Positions 1 through 9,210 are shown, numbered from the stretch's first letter. The stretch is 64,000 nt of DNA from Paraburkholderia guartelaensis (GCF_004353905.1 NZ_SMOD01000009.1:124001-188000); one strand, 5' to 3'. The notes: generated by a model not told the origin, from the sequence alone. A program made the numbers and translations.

Positions 1-762
1 AAGGTGCAGCCACTGATCGACATACTGCTGGAACACCACGTCGCCGCGCGGCACCATCCACGCTTTTTCGCCGTACTGGAAGGGCTTGTCGGGGTGCACC
101 GAGCAGAGGCCCGGGTTGAGCTTCTGCTGCAGCATGGTCTCGGAGGCGTCGGTCACCATCACGTCGGCCTTGCCCGCGAGAATCTGTTTGAAGATCGTCA
201 CGTTGTCCGGATACATGATGAGATTCGCATTCGGCAAGAACTGCTTCGCGAAGCGCTCGTTCGTGCCGCCCGGATTCATGATCACACGCACCGAAGGCTG
301 GTTGATCTGCTCAATGGTCTGGTACTTCTTGACGTCCGCGCATCGCACGATCGGCGTCTTGCCGTCGACTTGATAAGCCTCGGTGAAGAACGCGCGCTTC
401 TGGCGCTCGAGCGTCGTGGAGACGCCGCCCACCGCAACGTCGCACTTCGCGAGGAAGTCGTTCATGAGGTTCGACCATGACGTCTTCACGAACTCGGCCT
501 TCACGCCCAGCGACTTCGCAAGCGACTGAGTCATATCGATGTCGATGCCTTCGAACGTGCCGTCCTGCCTGTAGAACGAGTAGGGCTTGTAGTCGCCCGT
601 CGTGCAGGCGCGCAGCGTGCCGCGCGCGATGATTTCGTCGAGGCGCGAAGGGGCGGTGGCGGTCTGCGCACCGTTGGCGGGGGTACCGGCGGACTGGCTT
701 GTGGCGCACGCGCTCAGCAAAGCGGCGCTAACGATCGTCAGGCCGAGGGCGGCTTTTTTCAT
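1..762 (-). CDS. PheC-like periplasmic substrate-binding / cyclohexadienyl dehydratase family lipoprotein (3' end outside window)
   Basis: The gene runs off the left edge, and 254 codons are visible. The N-terminus MKKAALGLTIVSAALLSAC is a lipoprotein signal peptide with lipobox LSAC and Cys19. The mature part is a solute-binding-protein fold (SBP_bac_3). From memory it tracks Pseudomonas cyclohexadienyl dehydratase PheC closely: CTTGDYKPYSF, GIDIDM, GGVSTTLERQKRAFF, the GGTNERF stretch holding the Glu that I recall as catalytic in PheC, and DASETMLQQKLNPGLCSVHP. It could therefore make phenylpyruvate or phenylalanine precursors from prephenate or arogenate in the periplasm, or simply bind an amino acid for an ABC transporter. 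No permease gene is visible nearby. The start at 762 is preceded by TCTGGAGA. Family membership is secure; the catalytic role is inference. Confidence 0.8.
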   Translation of the reverse strand, partial: MKKAALGLTIVSAALLSACATSQSAGTPANGAQTATAPSRLDEIIARGTLRACTTGDYKPYSFYRQDGTFEGIDIDMTQSLAKSLGVKAEFVKTSWSNLMNDFLAKCDVAVGGVSTTLERQKRAFFTEAYQVDGKTPIVRCADVKKYQTIEQINQPSVRVIMNPGGTNERFAKQFLPNANLIMYPDNVTIFKQILAGKADVMVTDASETMLQQKLNPGLCSVHPDKPFQYGEKAWMVPRGDVVFQQYVDQWLHL

Positions 763-987
763 CGTGTCTCCAGATCTGGTTTTGATTGATGTAATGTTTT
801 GGAAAGCCGTCCGATGATAGTCCTCGCGTCCGCGGCCGTTAAGCGCGGACTTACCTGGGTAGTCAGGACCTATACTTCAGTGGCATTGCGCTTTCTGATC
901 CCGCCCATCAGCGGCATGACGCGGCGGCCGCTCCGGTAAAATGGCCGCTTGCTTCCGAACCTTGGCGCGACTTCGCGCATCCAGCAC

Positions 988-2079
988 GTGGCCCACACTC
1001 TCCTGAACGACACCTTCCTGCGCGCGCTGCTGCGCCAGCCGACCGAGTACACGCCGATCTGGCTGATGCGCCAGGCAGGCCGCTATCTGCCGGAGTACAA
1101 CGCCACGCGCAGCCGCGCGGGCAGTTTCCTCGGCCTCGCGAAGAATCCCGATTACGCGACTGAGGTCACGCTGCAACCGCTCGAGCGCTATCCGCTCGAC
1201 GCCGCGATCCTGTTCTCCGACATCCTCACGATTCCGGATGCGATGGGCCTCGGGCTCTCGTTCCAGGTGGGTGAAGGGCCGAAGTTCGCGCACCCCGTGC
1301 GCACCGAAGAAGACGTGGCGCGGCTCGCCGTGCCGGATATCGGCGCGACGCTCGGCTACGTGACCGACGCCGTGCGCGAAATTCGCCGTGCGCTCACCAA
1401 TGCAGAAGGGCGCCAGCGCGTGCCGCTGATCGGCTTTTCGGGCAGCCCGTGGACGCTCGCCTGCTACATGGTCGAGGGCGGCGGCTCGGACGACTTCCGC
1501 ACGGTGAAGTCGATGCTGTACGCGCGCCCGGATCTCATGCAGCGCATTCTCGAAGTCAACGCGCAGGCGGTGGCGGCCTATCTGAACGCACAGATCGAAG
1601 CGGGTGCGCAGGCCGTGATGATCTTCGACACCTGGGGCGGCGCACTCGCGGACGGCGCGTACCAGCGCTTCTCGCTGGCCTACATCGCGCAGGTGGTGGC
1701 GCAGCTCAAGCGCGAGCACGACGGCGAGCGCGTGCCGGTGATCACGTTCACGAAGGGCGGCGGCCTCTGGCTCGATGAAATCGCGAATACGGGCGTGGAC
1801 GCAGTCGGCCTCGACTGGACCGTCAATCTCGGCCGAGCGCGCGAACGCGTGGGTGAGCGCGTGGCGCTCCAGGGCAACCTCGACCCCACGGTGCTGTTCG
1901 CTTCGCCGGCTGCGATTCGCGAGCAGGCGCGCGCGGTACTGGACAGCTTTGGCGCGCACCCCGGTCACGTGTTCAATCTCGGCCACGGCATTTCGCAGTT
2001 CACGCCGCCTGAAAGCGTGGCTGAACTCGTGGACGAAGTGCATCGTCATAGCCGCGCGATTCGCGCGACCGGTGCGTAA
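988..2079 (+). CDS. hemE: Uroporphyrinogen decarboxylase HemE
   Basis: HemE decarboxylates the four acetate side chains of uroporphyrinogen III to give coproporphyrinogen III, a cytosolic step of heme biosynthesis. The protein has 363 residues, close to the E. coli enzyme (354). It opens with the conserved [15 protein letters not shown] signature, whose arginines bind substrate carboxylates. It also has the second signature [13 protein letters not shown], then IFDTWGG and the late NLGHGI motif. I chose the GTG at 988 ([15 protein letters not shown]) because family homology begins there. The open frame extends upstream to 949 without homology. A TATACT box at 871-876 lies upstream but lacks a convincing -35 partner. 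Confidence 0.96.
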   Translation: MAHTLLNDTFLRALLRQPTEYTPIWLMRQAGRYLPEYNATRSRAGSFLGLAKNPDYATEVTLQPLERYPLDAAILFSDILTIPDAMGLGLSFQVGEGPKFAHPVRTEEDVARLAVPDIGATLGYVTDAVREIRRALTNAEGRQRVPLIGFSGSPWTLACYMVEGGGSDDFRTVKSMLYARPDLMQRILEVNAQAVAAYLNAQIEAGAQAVMIFDTWGGALADGAYQRFSLAYIAQVVAQLKREHDGERVPVITFTKGGGLWLDEIANTGVDAVGLDWTVNLGRARERVGERVALQGNLDPTVLFASPAAIREQARAVLDSFGAHPGHVFNLGHGISQFTPPESVAELVDEVHRHSRAIRATGA

Positions 2080-2178
2080 GGTTTTTGGTGCGTCGCACCA
2101 AGCTGGGCTCCGGGCGTCAGGGTATGACCGGGCTCAAGAGGCCATCCAGACGCCATCGCGGTCCTGTCAAGACTTGAC

Positions 2179-2187
2179 TTATACACA
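2179..2187 (+). promoter_or_regulatory. Putative DnaA box (TTATACACA)
   Basis: TTATACACA fits the relaxed DnaA-box consensus TTWTNCACA exactly. It lies 100 bases after hemE and about 310 bases before priA. The match is direct; binding is inferred. Confidence 0.4.
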
Positions 2188-2368
2188 CTTGCCTCGTTGC
2201 GGCGCGCAAGAGGGAAAGGTTGTCGCAGGCGCCCGTTCAGGTCTGAGCAGAATCAATCAGACCCTTGACAGACAAGGCTTTCGGCGCTCCACGGCGCTGT
2301 GTGCGGTATCCCACATAACGACGACACGCGGGCGCGCGGCGGCGACGCCCGGCAAGTTCTCAACAAAG

Positions 2369-2377
2369 TTATCCACA
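2369..2377 (+). promoter_or_regulatory. Putative DnaA box (TTATCCACA)
   Basis: TTATCCACA is the strict consensus DnaA box. It is 120 bases upstream of the priA start and in the same orientation as the box at 2179. Its position would let DnaA influence priA transcription or act as a titration site. No binding evidence is available from sequence alone. Confidence 0.5.
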
Positions 2378-2496
2378 GGCGCAGATTCGGGGGCGCGATT
2401 GTTCTGCGGAATCCAAAACTTAGCGCGAAATCTCAAGTATTACTTGAGGTTTGCGTGTCTGTGCGCTGGCGTACGGAACTTCCCTGGGAGTAAGGC

Positions 2497-4752
2497 ATGA
2501 CAGGGCAGTACGTGCGCGTGGCGCTGGATCATCCACTGGATGCGCTCTACGACTATCGTTATGGCCTCGACAGCGCGCCGGAGCCGGGCATGCTCGTGCG
2601 CGTGCCGTTCGGGCGTCGCGACGTGGTCGGCCTGATCTGCGAAGTGAACGCTCACAGCGACGTGCCCGCGAACAAGCTCCGTGACGTGAGCGCGGTGTGC
2701 GCATCCTGTCCGCCGCTTTCGGCGCAATGGCTCGCGCTGGCTGGCTTTGCCGCGGACTACTATCAGCGCGGCCTGGGCGAGGTCGCGTTGCCGGCGCTGC
2801 CGCAGGCGTTGCGCGATCCGTCGCGCTGGGCACGCCTGTTAGCCCCCGAGGAGCGCTACCGTCTGTCGCCGCAAGGGCGCACCGCGCTGCCCGACGCCTT
2901 GCCGGCGCGCGCCCAGGCGCTGCGCCGTCTCGCGCAGGCGCTGGCCGATGCCGGCGAACTCGACGCAGCCGCGGCCCGCGCGCTGCATCCCAAGGCGATT
3001 GCGACGCTCGAAGCCTGGTGCGAAGCGGGCTGGGTCGAGCATGAGTCCATCGAGTTCGGCGCGGCCGCAAGCGTGGCCAGCAGCGCCGCGGAGGCGGCCG
3101 CCGCGGTGGAAGTGCCGCGCCTGAGCGACGAGCAGGCCGACGCCGTGGAAGCCATCGGCGCGGCGAGCGGCTTCGCGCCCTTCCTGTTGCATGGCGTGAC
3201 GGGCAGCGGCAAGACCGAGGTTTATCTGCGCGCGCTCGCGGCGCTGCTCGAGCGCGACCCGGGCGCCCAGGCGCTCGTGTTGGTGCCGGAAATCAATCTC
3301 ACGCCGCAATTCGAGGCGGCGTTTCGGACGCGCTTCGCGGCCACGCTCGCCGACGAGGCCATCGTCACGCTTCACAGCGGCCTCGCTGAAGGCGAGCGCG
3401 CCCGCAACTGGCTCGCGGCACACACGGGCCGCGCGCGCATCGTACTCGGCACGCGGCTCGCGGTGCTGGCCTCGCTGCCGCGTCTCGCGATGCTCGTGGT
3501 CGACGAGGAGCACGACCCCGCCTACAAGCAGCAGGAAGGGCTGCGCTACTCGGCGCGCGATCTCGCGGTATGGCGCGCGAAGCAGCTGGGCGTGCCGGTC
3601 GTGCTCGGCTCGGCCACGCCCTCGCTCGAAAGCTGGTGGCAGGCCGAGCAGGGCCGCTACACGCGCCTCACGCTCTCGCGCCGCGCGATTGCCGATGCGG
3701 TGCTGCCCACCGTCAAGCTGATCGATCTTGAAGAGGAGCGCCGGCGGGGCCGTGCGTCGTTTGAAGGGCTCTCCGGGCCCTTGGTCGCGGCGATGAAGGC
3801 GCGCCTCGAGCGCGGCGAGCAGAGCCTCGTGTTCCTCAACCGTCGCGGCTACGCGCCGACGCTCGCGTGCGATGCCTGCGGCTGGGTGGCGGGCTGTCCG
3901 CGCTGCAGCGCGTACGTCGTCCTGCACAAGCCCGAGCGGGCGCTGCGCTGCCATCACTGCGGCTGGGAATCGCGCATTCCGCATTCATGCCCCGAGTGCG
4001 GCAACGTCGACATCGCGCCGATGGGGCGTGGCACGCAGCGCATCGAGGAGGCGCTCGCGAGCGCGGTGCCGGGCGCGCGGGTGCTACGCATCGACGCCGA
4101 CAGCACGCGCCGCAAGGGCAGCGCGCAGGCGCTTTTCTCCGACGTGCACGCGGGCGAAGTCGACATCCTGGTGGGCACGCAGATGATCGCGAAGGGGCAC
4201 GACTTCCAGCGCGTGTCGCTCGTTGGCGTGCTGAACGCCGACAATGCGCTCTTTTCGCACGATTTTCGGGCGAGCGAGCGCTTGTTCGCGCAGCTGATGC
4301 AGGTGAGCGGGCGGGCGGGGCGCGCCGGACTCCCCGGCGAGGTGCTCGTGCAGACGCGTTATCCGCGCCACGCGCTCTATCACGCGCTGGCGCGCCAGGA
4401 CTACGTGGGGTTTGCGAATACGCAGGTCGCGGAGCGGCGCGACGCGCATCTGCCGCCGTTCGTCTATCAGGCGCTATTGCGTGCCGAAGGGCGCACGCTG
4501 GAGGCGGCGCTGACGTTCCTCGCCCAGGCCGCAGAAGCACTTGCCGCGATTCCCGGCGCAGAGCGTGTCATGGCCTACGACGCCGTGCCGCTCACCATCG
4601 TGAAGGTGATGAACGTGCATCGCGCGCAACTGCTCGTGGAGAGCCAGTCGCGTGCCGCGCTGCAGGCAACGCTGCGCGCATGGCAACCCGCGCTGCGCGC
4701 CTTGCGCGGCGTGCTGCGCTGGAATCTCGAAGTCGATCCGCTCGACATCTAG
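2497..4752 (+). CDS. priA: Primosomal replication-restart helicase PriA
   Basis: PriA is a superfamily 2 DNA helicase that recognises stalled forks and reloads the replicative helicase. The protein has 751 residues (E. coli 732). The N-terminal 3'-end-binding domain covers roughly residues 1-100. Walker A GVTGSGKT is at about 233-240 with Lys239, and the DEEH box is at about 336-339. The zinc-binding insertion begins at Cys458, with CDACGW, CPRC, CHHCGW and CPECGN, and is followed by the helicase C-terminal motifs including QVSGRAGRAG. The ATG at 2497 has GGGAG eight bases upstream. The Cys pairs and both ATPase motifs are intact. Confidence 0.97.
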   Translation: MTGQYVRVALDHPLDALYDYRYGLDSAPEPGMLVRVPFGRRDVVGLICEVNAHSDVPANKLRDVSAVCASCPPLSAQWLALAGFAADYYQRGLGEVALPALPQALRDPSRWARLLAPEERYRLSPQGRTALPDALPARAQALRRLAQALADAGELDAAAARALHPKAIATLEAWCEAGWVEHESIEFGAAASVASSAAEAAAAVEVPRLSDEQADAVEAIGAASGFAPFLLHGVTGSGKTEVYLRALAALLERDPGAQALVLVPEINLTPQFEAAFRTRFAATLADEAIVTLHSGLAEGERARNWLAAHTGRARIVLGTRLAVLASLPRLAMLVVDEEHDPAYKQQEGLRYSARDLAVWRAKQLGVPVVLGSATPSLESWWQAEQGRYTRLTLSRRAIADAVLPTVKLIDLEEERRRGRASFEGLSGPLVAAMKARLERGEQSLVFLNRRGYAPTLACDACGWVAGCPRCSAYVVLHKPERALRCHHCGWESRIPHSCPECGNVDIAPMGRGTQRIEEALASAVPGARVLRIDADSTRRKGSAQALFSDVHAGEVDILVGTQMIAKGHDFQRVSLVGVLNADNALFSHDFRASERLFAQLMQVSGRAGRAGLPGEVLVQTRYPRHALYHALARQDYVGFANTQVAERRDAHLPPFVYQALLRAEGRTLEAALTFLAQAAEALAAIPGAERVMAYDAVPLTIVKVMNVHRAQLLVESQSRAALQATLRAWQPALRALRGVLRWNLEVDPLDI

Positions 4753-4771
4753 CCGCGGACAGCCGCCGACA

Positions 4772-4799
4772 TGGCCCCGTTGCCGCAACAGCGGGGCCA
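4772..4799 (+). terminator. Hairpin after priA
   Basis: TGGCCCCG (4772-4779) pairs perfectly with CGGGGCCA (4792-4799), 20 bases after the priA stop. No T-run follows, so it may be only a transcript-stabilising or Rho-associated hairpin. Confidence 0.4.
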
Positions 4800-4825
4800 C
4801 CCGGCATCAACTTCCCGTTTCTTCC

Positions 4826-4975
4826 TTATTGGCCGACGGTATCGGCCACTTCCCTGCGCGCCGCGCGCTTCAAGCTCATGCGGCGTTCATCCGGCGCCGT
4901 CGCGCCGCGCATGAACAGCACGGCGCACATGGCGCACATCGTCCAGATCCCTGCGATTACCAGCAGCTTTTCCAT
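4826..4975 (-). CDS. Small (49-residue) single-pass membrane protein
   Basis: This short gene lies on the strand opposite priA and putA. It encodes 49 residues starting MEKLLVIAGIWTMCAMCAVL, which reads as a single hydrophobic helix (about residues 4-22). A basic tail rich in Arg and Lys follows and ends in EVADTVGQ. The ATG at 4975 has AGGGA about eight bases upstream. The topology would be a short N-terminus, one helix and a cytoplasmic positive tail. I do not recognise the family and infer no function. The helix, the basic flank and the RBS together favour a real gene over a chance frame. Confidence 0.55.
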   Translation of the reverse strand: MEKLLVIAGIWTMCAMCAVLFMRGATAPDERRMSLKRAARREVADTVGQ

Positions 4976-5159
4976 TTTTCGGTCCCTACGCTCTTTCTTG
5001 TGATCAACAACCCCCGCTCTGTTTGTATAACGGCACGGCCGCGGAATCGATTAGGGTTGTCCAGCGTGTTGCTGGGCCAGGGAAAATACCGAGCGCAACC
5101 CGCGCGGCCCGGTGGGCGGCCATCGGCTGCAAACCCAGGCTGCACAAGGCCTCAACCAT

Positions 5160-5190
5160 GGTGCAACCATTTTGAGAGAGTGGTTGCACC
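5160..5190 (+). promoter_or_regulatory. Perfect inverted repeat with two GTTGCA half-sites: probable PutA operator
   Basis: GGTGCAACCA (5160-5169) and TGGTTGCACC (5181-5190) are perfect 10-base inverted repeats separated by 11 bases. Each arm contains GTTGCA in opposite orientation. I recall GTTGCA as the consensus recognised by the ribbon-helix-helix domain of enterobacterial PutA. The right arm overlaps the proposed -35 box of the putA promoter, so PutA bound here would block transcription. The repeat is followed by TTTTTATTTG and could alternatively act as an intrinsic terminator. Confidence 0.55.
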
Positions 5191-5212
5191 TTTTTATTTG
5201 TAGGGTTACGAT
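5184..5212 (+). promoter_or_regulatory. Putative sigma-70 promoter of putA
   Basis: TTGCAC (5184-5189) and TACGAT (5207-5212) are separated by 17 bases, giving a predicted transcription start near 5219, about 47 bases before the putA ATG. The -35 element lies inside the inverted repeat. The assignment rests on sequence match alone. Confidence 0.45.
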
Positions 5213-5265
5213 TCGCCAACTTTTTGGTCACCGCCGGTGCGGGTCTGCCGGCATACGAAGGAAAC

Positions 5266-8200
5266 ATGGCTAGCACCACACTTGGCGTCAAAGTCGACGA
5301 TCTCCTCCGCTCCCGCCTCAAGGACGCCGCCACGCGGCTCGAGCGCACGCCGCACTGGCTCATCAAGCAAGCCATCTTCGCCTACCTCGAGAAAATCGAG
5401 CACGGCCAGCTGCCTCCCGAACTCAACGGTCATGTCGGTGCGACCGATCTCGCCGAAGGTGCTACCGCTGACGACGACGAAGCCGCATCGCACCCGTTCC
5501 TCGAATTCGCGCAAAACGTGCAACCGCAGTCGGTGCTGCGCGCGGCCATCACGGCCGCGTACCGCCGTCCGGAGCCGGAGTGCGTGCCGTTCCTGATCGG
5601 CGAAGCGCGCCTGCCGGCCAACCTCACGGGCGATGTGACGAAGCTCGCCACGAAGCTCGTCGAAACGCTGCGCGCGAAGGGCACCGGCGGCGGTGTGGAA
5701 GGCCTGATCCACGAGTTTTCGCTGTCCAGCCAGGAAGGCGTGGCGCTGATGTGCCTCGCCGAAGCGCTGCTGCGCATTCCCGACCGCGCCACGCGCGACG
5801 CGCTCATCCGCGACAAGATCAGCAAGGGCGACTGGAAGTCGCACGTGGGCCACGCGCCGTCGCTGTTCGTGAATGCCGCCACGTGGGGCCTCATGATCAC
5901 CGGCAAGCTCGTTACGACGAACAGCGAAACCGGTCTGTCGTCGGCGCTCACGCGCATGATCGGCAAGGGCGGCGAGCCGCTGATCCGCAAGGGCGTGGAC
6001 ATGGCCATGCGCCTGATGGGCGAGCAGTTCGTCACGGGCGAGAACATCTCCGAGGCGCTCGCCAACAGCCGCAAGTTCGAAGCGCGCGGTTTCCGCTACT
6101 CGTACGACATGCTCGGCGAAGCCGCGACGACGGAAGCCGATGCCCAGCGCTACTACGCATCGTACGAGCAGGCGATCCACGCGATCGGCAAGGCCGCGGG
6201 TGGCCGCGGCATCTACGAAGGCCCGGGCATCTCGATCAAGCTCTCCGCGCTGCATCCGCGCTACTCGCGCGCGCAGCAGGAACGCACGATGGGCGAACTG
6301 CTGCCGCGCGTGCGTGCACTCGCCGTGCTCGCTCGCCGCTACGACATCGGCCTCAACATCGATGCCGAAGAAGCCGACCGCCTCGAACTCTCGCTCGACC
6401 TGCTCGAAGCGCTGTGCTTCGACCCGGAACTCGCGGGCTGGAACGGCATCGGCTTCGTGGTGCAGGCGTACCAGAAGCGCTGCCCGTTCGTGATCGACTA
6501 CATCGTCGATCTCGCGCGCCGCAGCCGTCACCGCATCATGGTGCGCCTCGTGAAGGGCGCGTACTGGGATACGGAAATCAAGCGCGCCCAGGTGGACGGC
6601 CTCGAAGGCTACCCGGTGTACACGCGCAAGATCTACACGGACGTCTCGTACCTCGCCTGCGCGAAGAAGCTGCTCGGCGCGCCGGATGCCGTGTATCCGC
6701 AGTTCGCCACGCACAACGCGTACACGCTCTCGGCGATCTATCACCTCGCGGGCCAGAACTACTATCCCGGCCAGTACGAATTCCAGTGCCTGCACGGCAT
6801 GGGCGAGCCGCTGTACGAAGAAGTCACGGGCCCGCTCTCGCAGGGCAAGCTCAACCGTCCGTGCCGCGTCTACGCGCCGGTCGGCACGCATGAAACGCTG
6901 CTCGCGTATCTCGTGCGACGTCTGCTCGAAAACGGCGCGAACACGTCGTTCGTGAACCGCATCGCCGATGCCTCGGTGCCGGTCGCCGAACTGGTCACGA
7001 ACCCCATCGACGACGCCAACAAGGTCGTGCCGCTCGGCGCGCCGCACGCGAAGATTCCGCTGCCGCGCGAACTGTACGGCAACGAGCGCTTCAATTCGAT
7101 GGGCCTCGATCTCTCGAACGAGCATCGTCTTGCGTCGCTTTCGTCGGCGCTGCTGGCAAGCGCGCATCATCCGTGGCGCGCCGCGCCGATGCTCGCCGAC
7201 AGCGATATCGCCGATGGCGCAGCACGCGACGTGCGCAACCCCGCCGATCATCGCGATCTCGTCGGGACCGTGGTCGAAGCGACGAGCGAGCACGTGAGCG
7301 CCGCGCTTTCGCACGCCGTGGCCGCCGCGCCGATCTGGCAGGCCACGCCCGTCGAAGCGCGCGCGGATTGCCTCGCACGCGCCGCCGATCTGCTCGAAGC
7401 GCAAATGCATACGCTGATGGGCCTGATCGTGCGCGAAGCAGGCAAGTCGCTGCCGAACGCCGTGGCCGAAATCCGCGAAGCCATCGACTTCCTGCGCTAC
7501 TATTCCACGCAGATCCGCGAAGAGTTCTCGAACGACACGCATCGCCCGCTCGGCCCGGTGGTGTGTATCAGCCCGTGGAACTTCCCGCTCGCGATCTTCA
7601 TGGGTCAGGTGGCCGCCGCGCTCGCAGCCGGCAACACGGTGCTCGCGAAGCCCGCTGAACAGACGCCGCTGATCGCCGCGCAAGCCGTGCGCATCCTTCG
7701 CGAAGCCGGCGTGCCGGCGGGCGCGGTGCAACTGCTGCCCGGCAACGGCGAAACCGTGGGCGCGGCGCTCGTCGCCGATCACCGCACGCGCGCCGTGATG
7801 TTCACGGGCTCGACCGAAGTCGCGCGCCTCATCAACAAGACGCTGTCCGAGCGCCTCGACTCCGAAGGCCGCCCGATTCCGCTGATCGCCGAAACCGGCG
7901 GCCAGAACGCGATGATCGTCGATTCGTCGGCGCTCGCGGAGCAGGTCGTCGCCGACGTGCTGCAAAGCGCGTTCGACTCGGCCGGCCAGCGTTGTTCCGC
8001 GCTGCGCGTGCTGTGCCTGCAGGACGACGTGGCCGATCGCACGCTCGAAATGCTCACGGGCGCGATGAAGGAACTCTCGGTGGGCAACCCCGACCGCCTC
8101 TCGACCGACGTCGGTCCCGTGATCGACATCGACGCGAAGCGCGGCATCGATACGCACGTCGCCGGCATGCGCGAAAAAGGCCGCAAGGTCCAGCAGATGC

Positions 8201-9210
8201 CGACGCCCGACACCTGCGCGCAAGGCACGTTCGTGCCGCCTACGCTCATCGAGCTCGACAGCCTCGACGAACTCAAGCGCGAAGTGTTCGGCCCGGTGCT
8301 GCACGTGATTCGCTATCGCCGCAGCCAGCTCGACAAGCTGCTCGAGCAGATCCGCGCAACGGGCTACGGCCTCACGCTCGGCATTCACACGCGTATCGAC
8401 GAAACGATCGCGCACGTGGTCGGCCGCGCACACGTGGGCAACATCTACGTGAACCGTAACGTGATCGGCGCGGTGGTGGGCGTGCAGCCGTTCGGCGGTG
8501 AAGGTCTGTCGGGCACGGGTCCGAAAGCGGGTGGCGCGCTGTATCTCTCGCGTCTGCTCGCGAAGCGTCCGGCTGGTTTGCCGAAGTCGCTCTCCGATGT
8601 GCTCGTCGTCGATGCGCCGCAGGGTGCTGAAGGCAACGGCGCGCCGCAATCGGCGCAGGCTGCGCTCACGACGCTGCGCGACTGGCTCATCGCCGAGCGC
8701 GAGCCCGCGCTAGCGGCACGCTGCGACGGCTACCTCGAATACGTGCTCGCGGGCGCCACGGCAGTTCTGCCGGGCCCGACGGGCGAGCGCAACACCTACA
8801 CGCTTTCGGCGCGCGGCACGGTGCTGTGCGTGCCCTCGACGGCAACGGGTGCACGCGCACAACTCGCCGTTGCGCTCGCAACGGGCAACCGCGCGCTGTT
8901 CCAGGGCGCGGCGGGCGAAGCGCTGGTGAGCGCCTTGCCGGCGGCACTGAAGGCGCACGTAGCGATCAAGAAGACGGCAGACGCCGACTTCGATGCGGTC
9001 CTCTTCGAAGGCGACAGCGACGAGCTGCTCGCACTCGTGAAGGAAGTGGCCAAACGTCCTGGCCCGATCGTCTCGGTGCAAGGCGTGGCGGCGCATGCGC
9101 TCGCCAACGGCGATGAAGATTACGCTCTCGAACGACTGCTCGCGGAACGTTCGGTCAGCGTGAATACGGCAGCAGCAGGCGGTAATGCAAATTTGATGAC
9201 GATCGGTTAA
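5266..9210 (+). CDS. putA: Trifunctional proline utilization protein PutA (repressor, proline dehydrogenase, P5C dehydrogenase)
   Basis: PutA oxidises proline to glutamate in two linked steps, FAD-dependent then NAD-dependent, and represses its own gene when not membrane-bound. The protein has 1314 residues (E. coli 1320). Residues 1-47 are a ribbon-helix-helix DNA-binding domain (STTLGVKVDDLLRSRLKDAA). The proline dehydrogenase barrel includes RLVKGAYWD near 427, FATHNAYT and YEFQCLHGMGEPLYE. The aldehyde dehydrogenase domain has Lys795 in AKPAEQT, Glu876 in AETGGQN and catalytic Cys910 in SAGQRCSAL. A C-terminal vestigial dehydrogenase-like domain follows. The ATG at 5266 has GAAGGA just upstream and starts at the DNA-binding domain. 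The DNA-binding domain matches the GTTGCA palindrome in its leader. Confidence 0.97.
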   Translation: MASTTLGVKVDDLLRSRLKDAATRLERTPHWLIKQAIFAYLEKIEHGQLPPELNGHVGATDLAEGATADDDEAASHPFLEFAQNVQPQSVLRAAITAAYRRPEPECVPFLIGEARLPANLTGDVTKLATKLVETLRAKGTGGGVEGLIHEFSLSSQEGVALMCLAEALLRIPDRATRDALIRDKISKGDWKSHVGHAPSLFVNAATWGLMITGKLVTTNSETGLSSALTRMIGKGGEPLIRKGVDMAMRLMGEQFVTGENISEALANSRKFEARGFRYSYDMLGEAATTEADAQRYYASYEQAIHAIGKAAGGRGIYEGPGISIKLSALHPRYSRAQQERTMGELLPRVRALAVLARRYDIGLNIDAEEADRLELSLDLLEALCFDPELAGWNGIGFVVQAYQKRCPFVIDYIVDLARRSRHRIMVRLVKGAYWDTEIKRAQVDGLEGYPVYTRKIYTDVSYLACAKKLLGAPDAVYPQFATHNAYTLSAIYHLAGQNYYPGQYEFQCLHGMGEPLYEEVTGPLSQGKLNRPCRVYAPVGTHETLLAYLVRRLLENGANTSFVNRIADASVPVAELVTNPIDDANKVVPLGAPHAKIPLPRELYGNERFNSMGLDLSNEHRLASLSSALLASAHHPWRAAPMLADSDIADGAARDVRNPADHRDLVGTVVEATSEHVSAALSHAVAAAPIWQATPVEARADCLARAADLLEAQMHTLMGLIVREAGKSLPNAVAEIREAIDFLRYYSTQIREEFSNDTHRPLGPVVCISPWNFPLAIFMGQVAAALAAGNTVLAKPAEQTPLIAAQAVRILREAGVPAGAVQLLPGNGETVGAALVADHRTRAVMFTGSTEVARLINKTLSERLDSEGRPIPLIAETGGQNAMIVDSSALAEQVVADVLQSAFDSAGQRCSALRVLCLQDDVADRTLEMLTGAMKELSVGNPDRLSTDVGPVIDIDAKRGIDTHVAGMREKGRKVQQMPTPDTCAQGTFVPPTLIELDSLDELKREVFGPVLHVIRYRRSQLDKLLEQIRATGYGLTLGIHTRIDETIAHVVGRAHVGNIYVNRNVIGAVVGVQPFGGEGLSGTGPKAGGALYLSRLLAKRPAGLPKSLSDVLVVDAPQGAEGNGAPQSAQAALTTLRDWLIAEREPALAARCDGYLEYVLAGATAVLPGPTGERNTYTLSARGTVLCVPSTATGARAQLAVALATGNRALFQGAAGEALVSALPAALKAHVAIKKTADADFDAVLFEGDSDELLALVKEVAKRPGPIVSVQGVAAHALANGDEDYALERLLAERSVSVNTAAAGGNANLMTIG

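Larger units (their letters stand above)
2080..2496 (+). other. hemE-priA intergenic region
   Basis: This 417-base gap holds no supported gene. Open frames crossing it lack homology and an RBS. It contains two matches to the DnaA-box consensus, listed separately, and presumably the priA promoter, which I cannot place with confidence. No clear hemE terminator hairpin with a T-run is visible. Confidence 0.6.

Noticed and set aside
871..876. TATACT box as the hemE promoter
   Set aside because: No acceptable -35 element at 16-18 bases, so not listed as a promoter.
5206..8649. 1147-codon open frame antisense to putA
   Set aside because: It mirrors the codon pattern of putA, is Arg/His/Ala-rich without domains, and putA is certain. 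High-GC genes commonly give such shadow frames.
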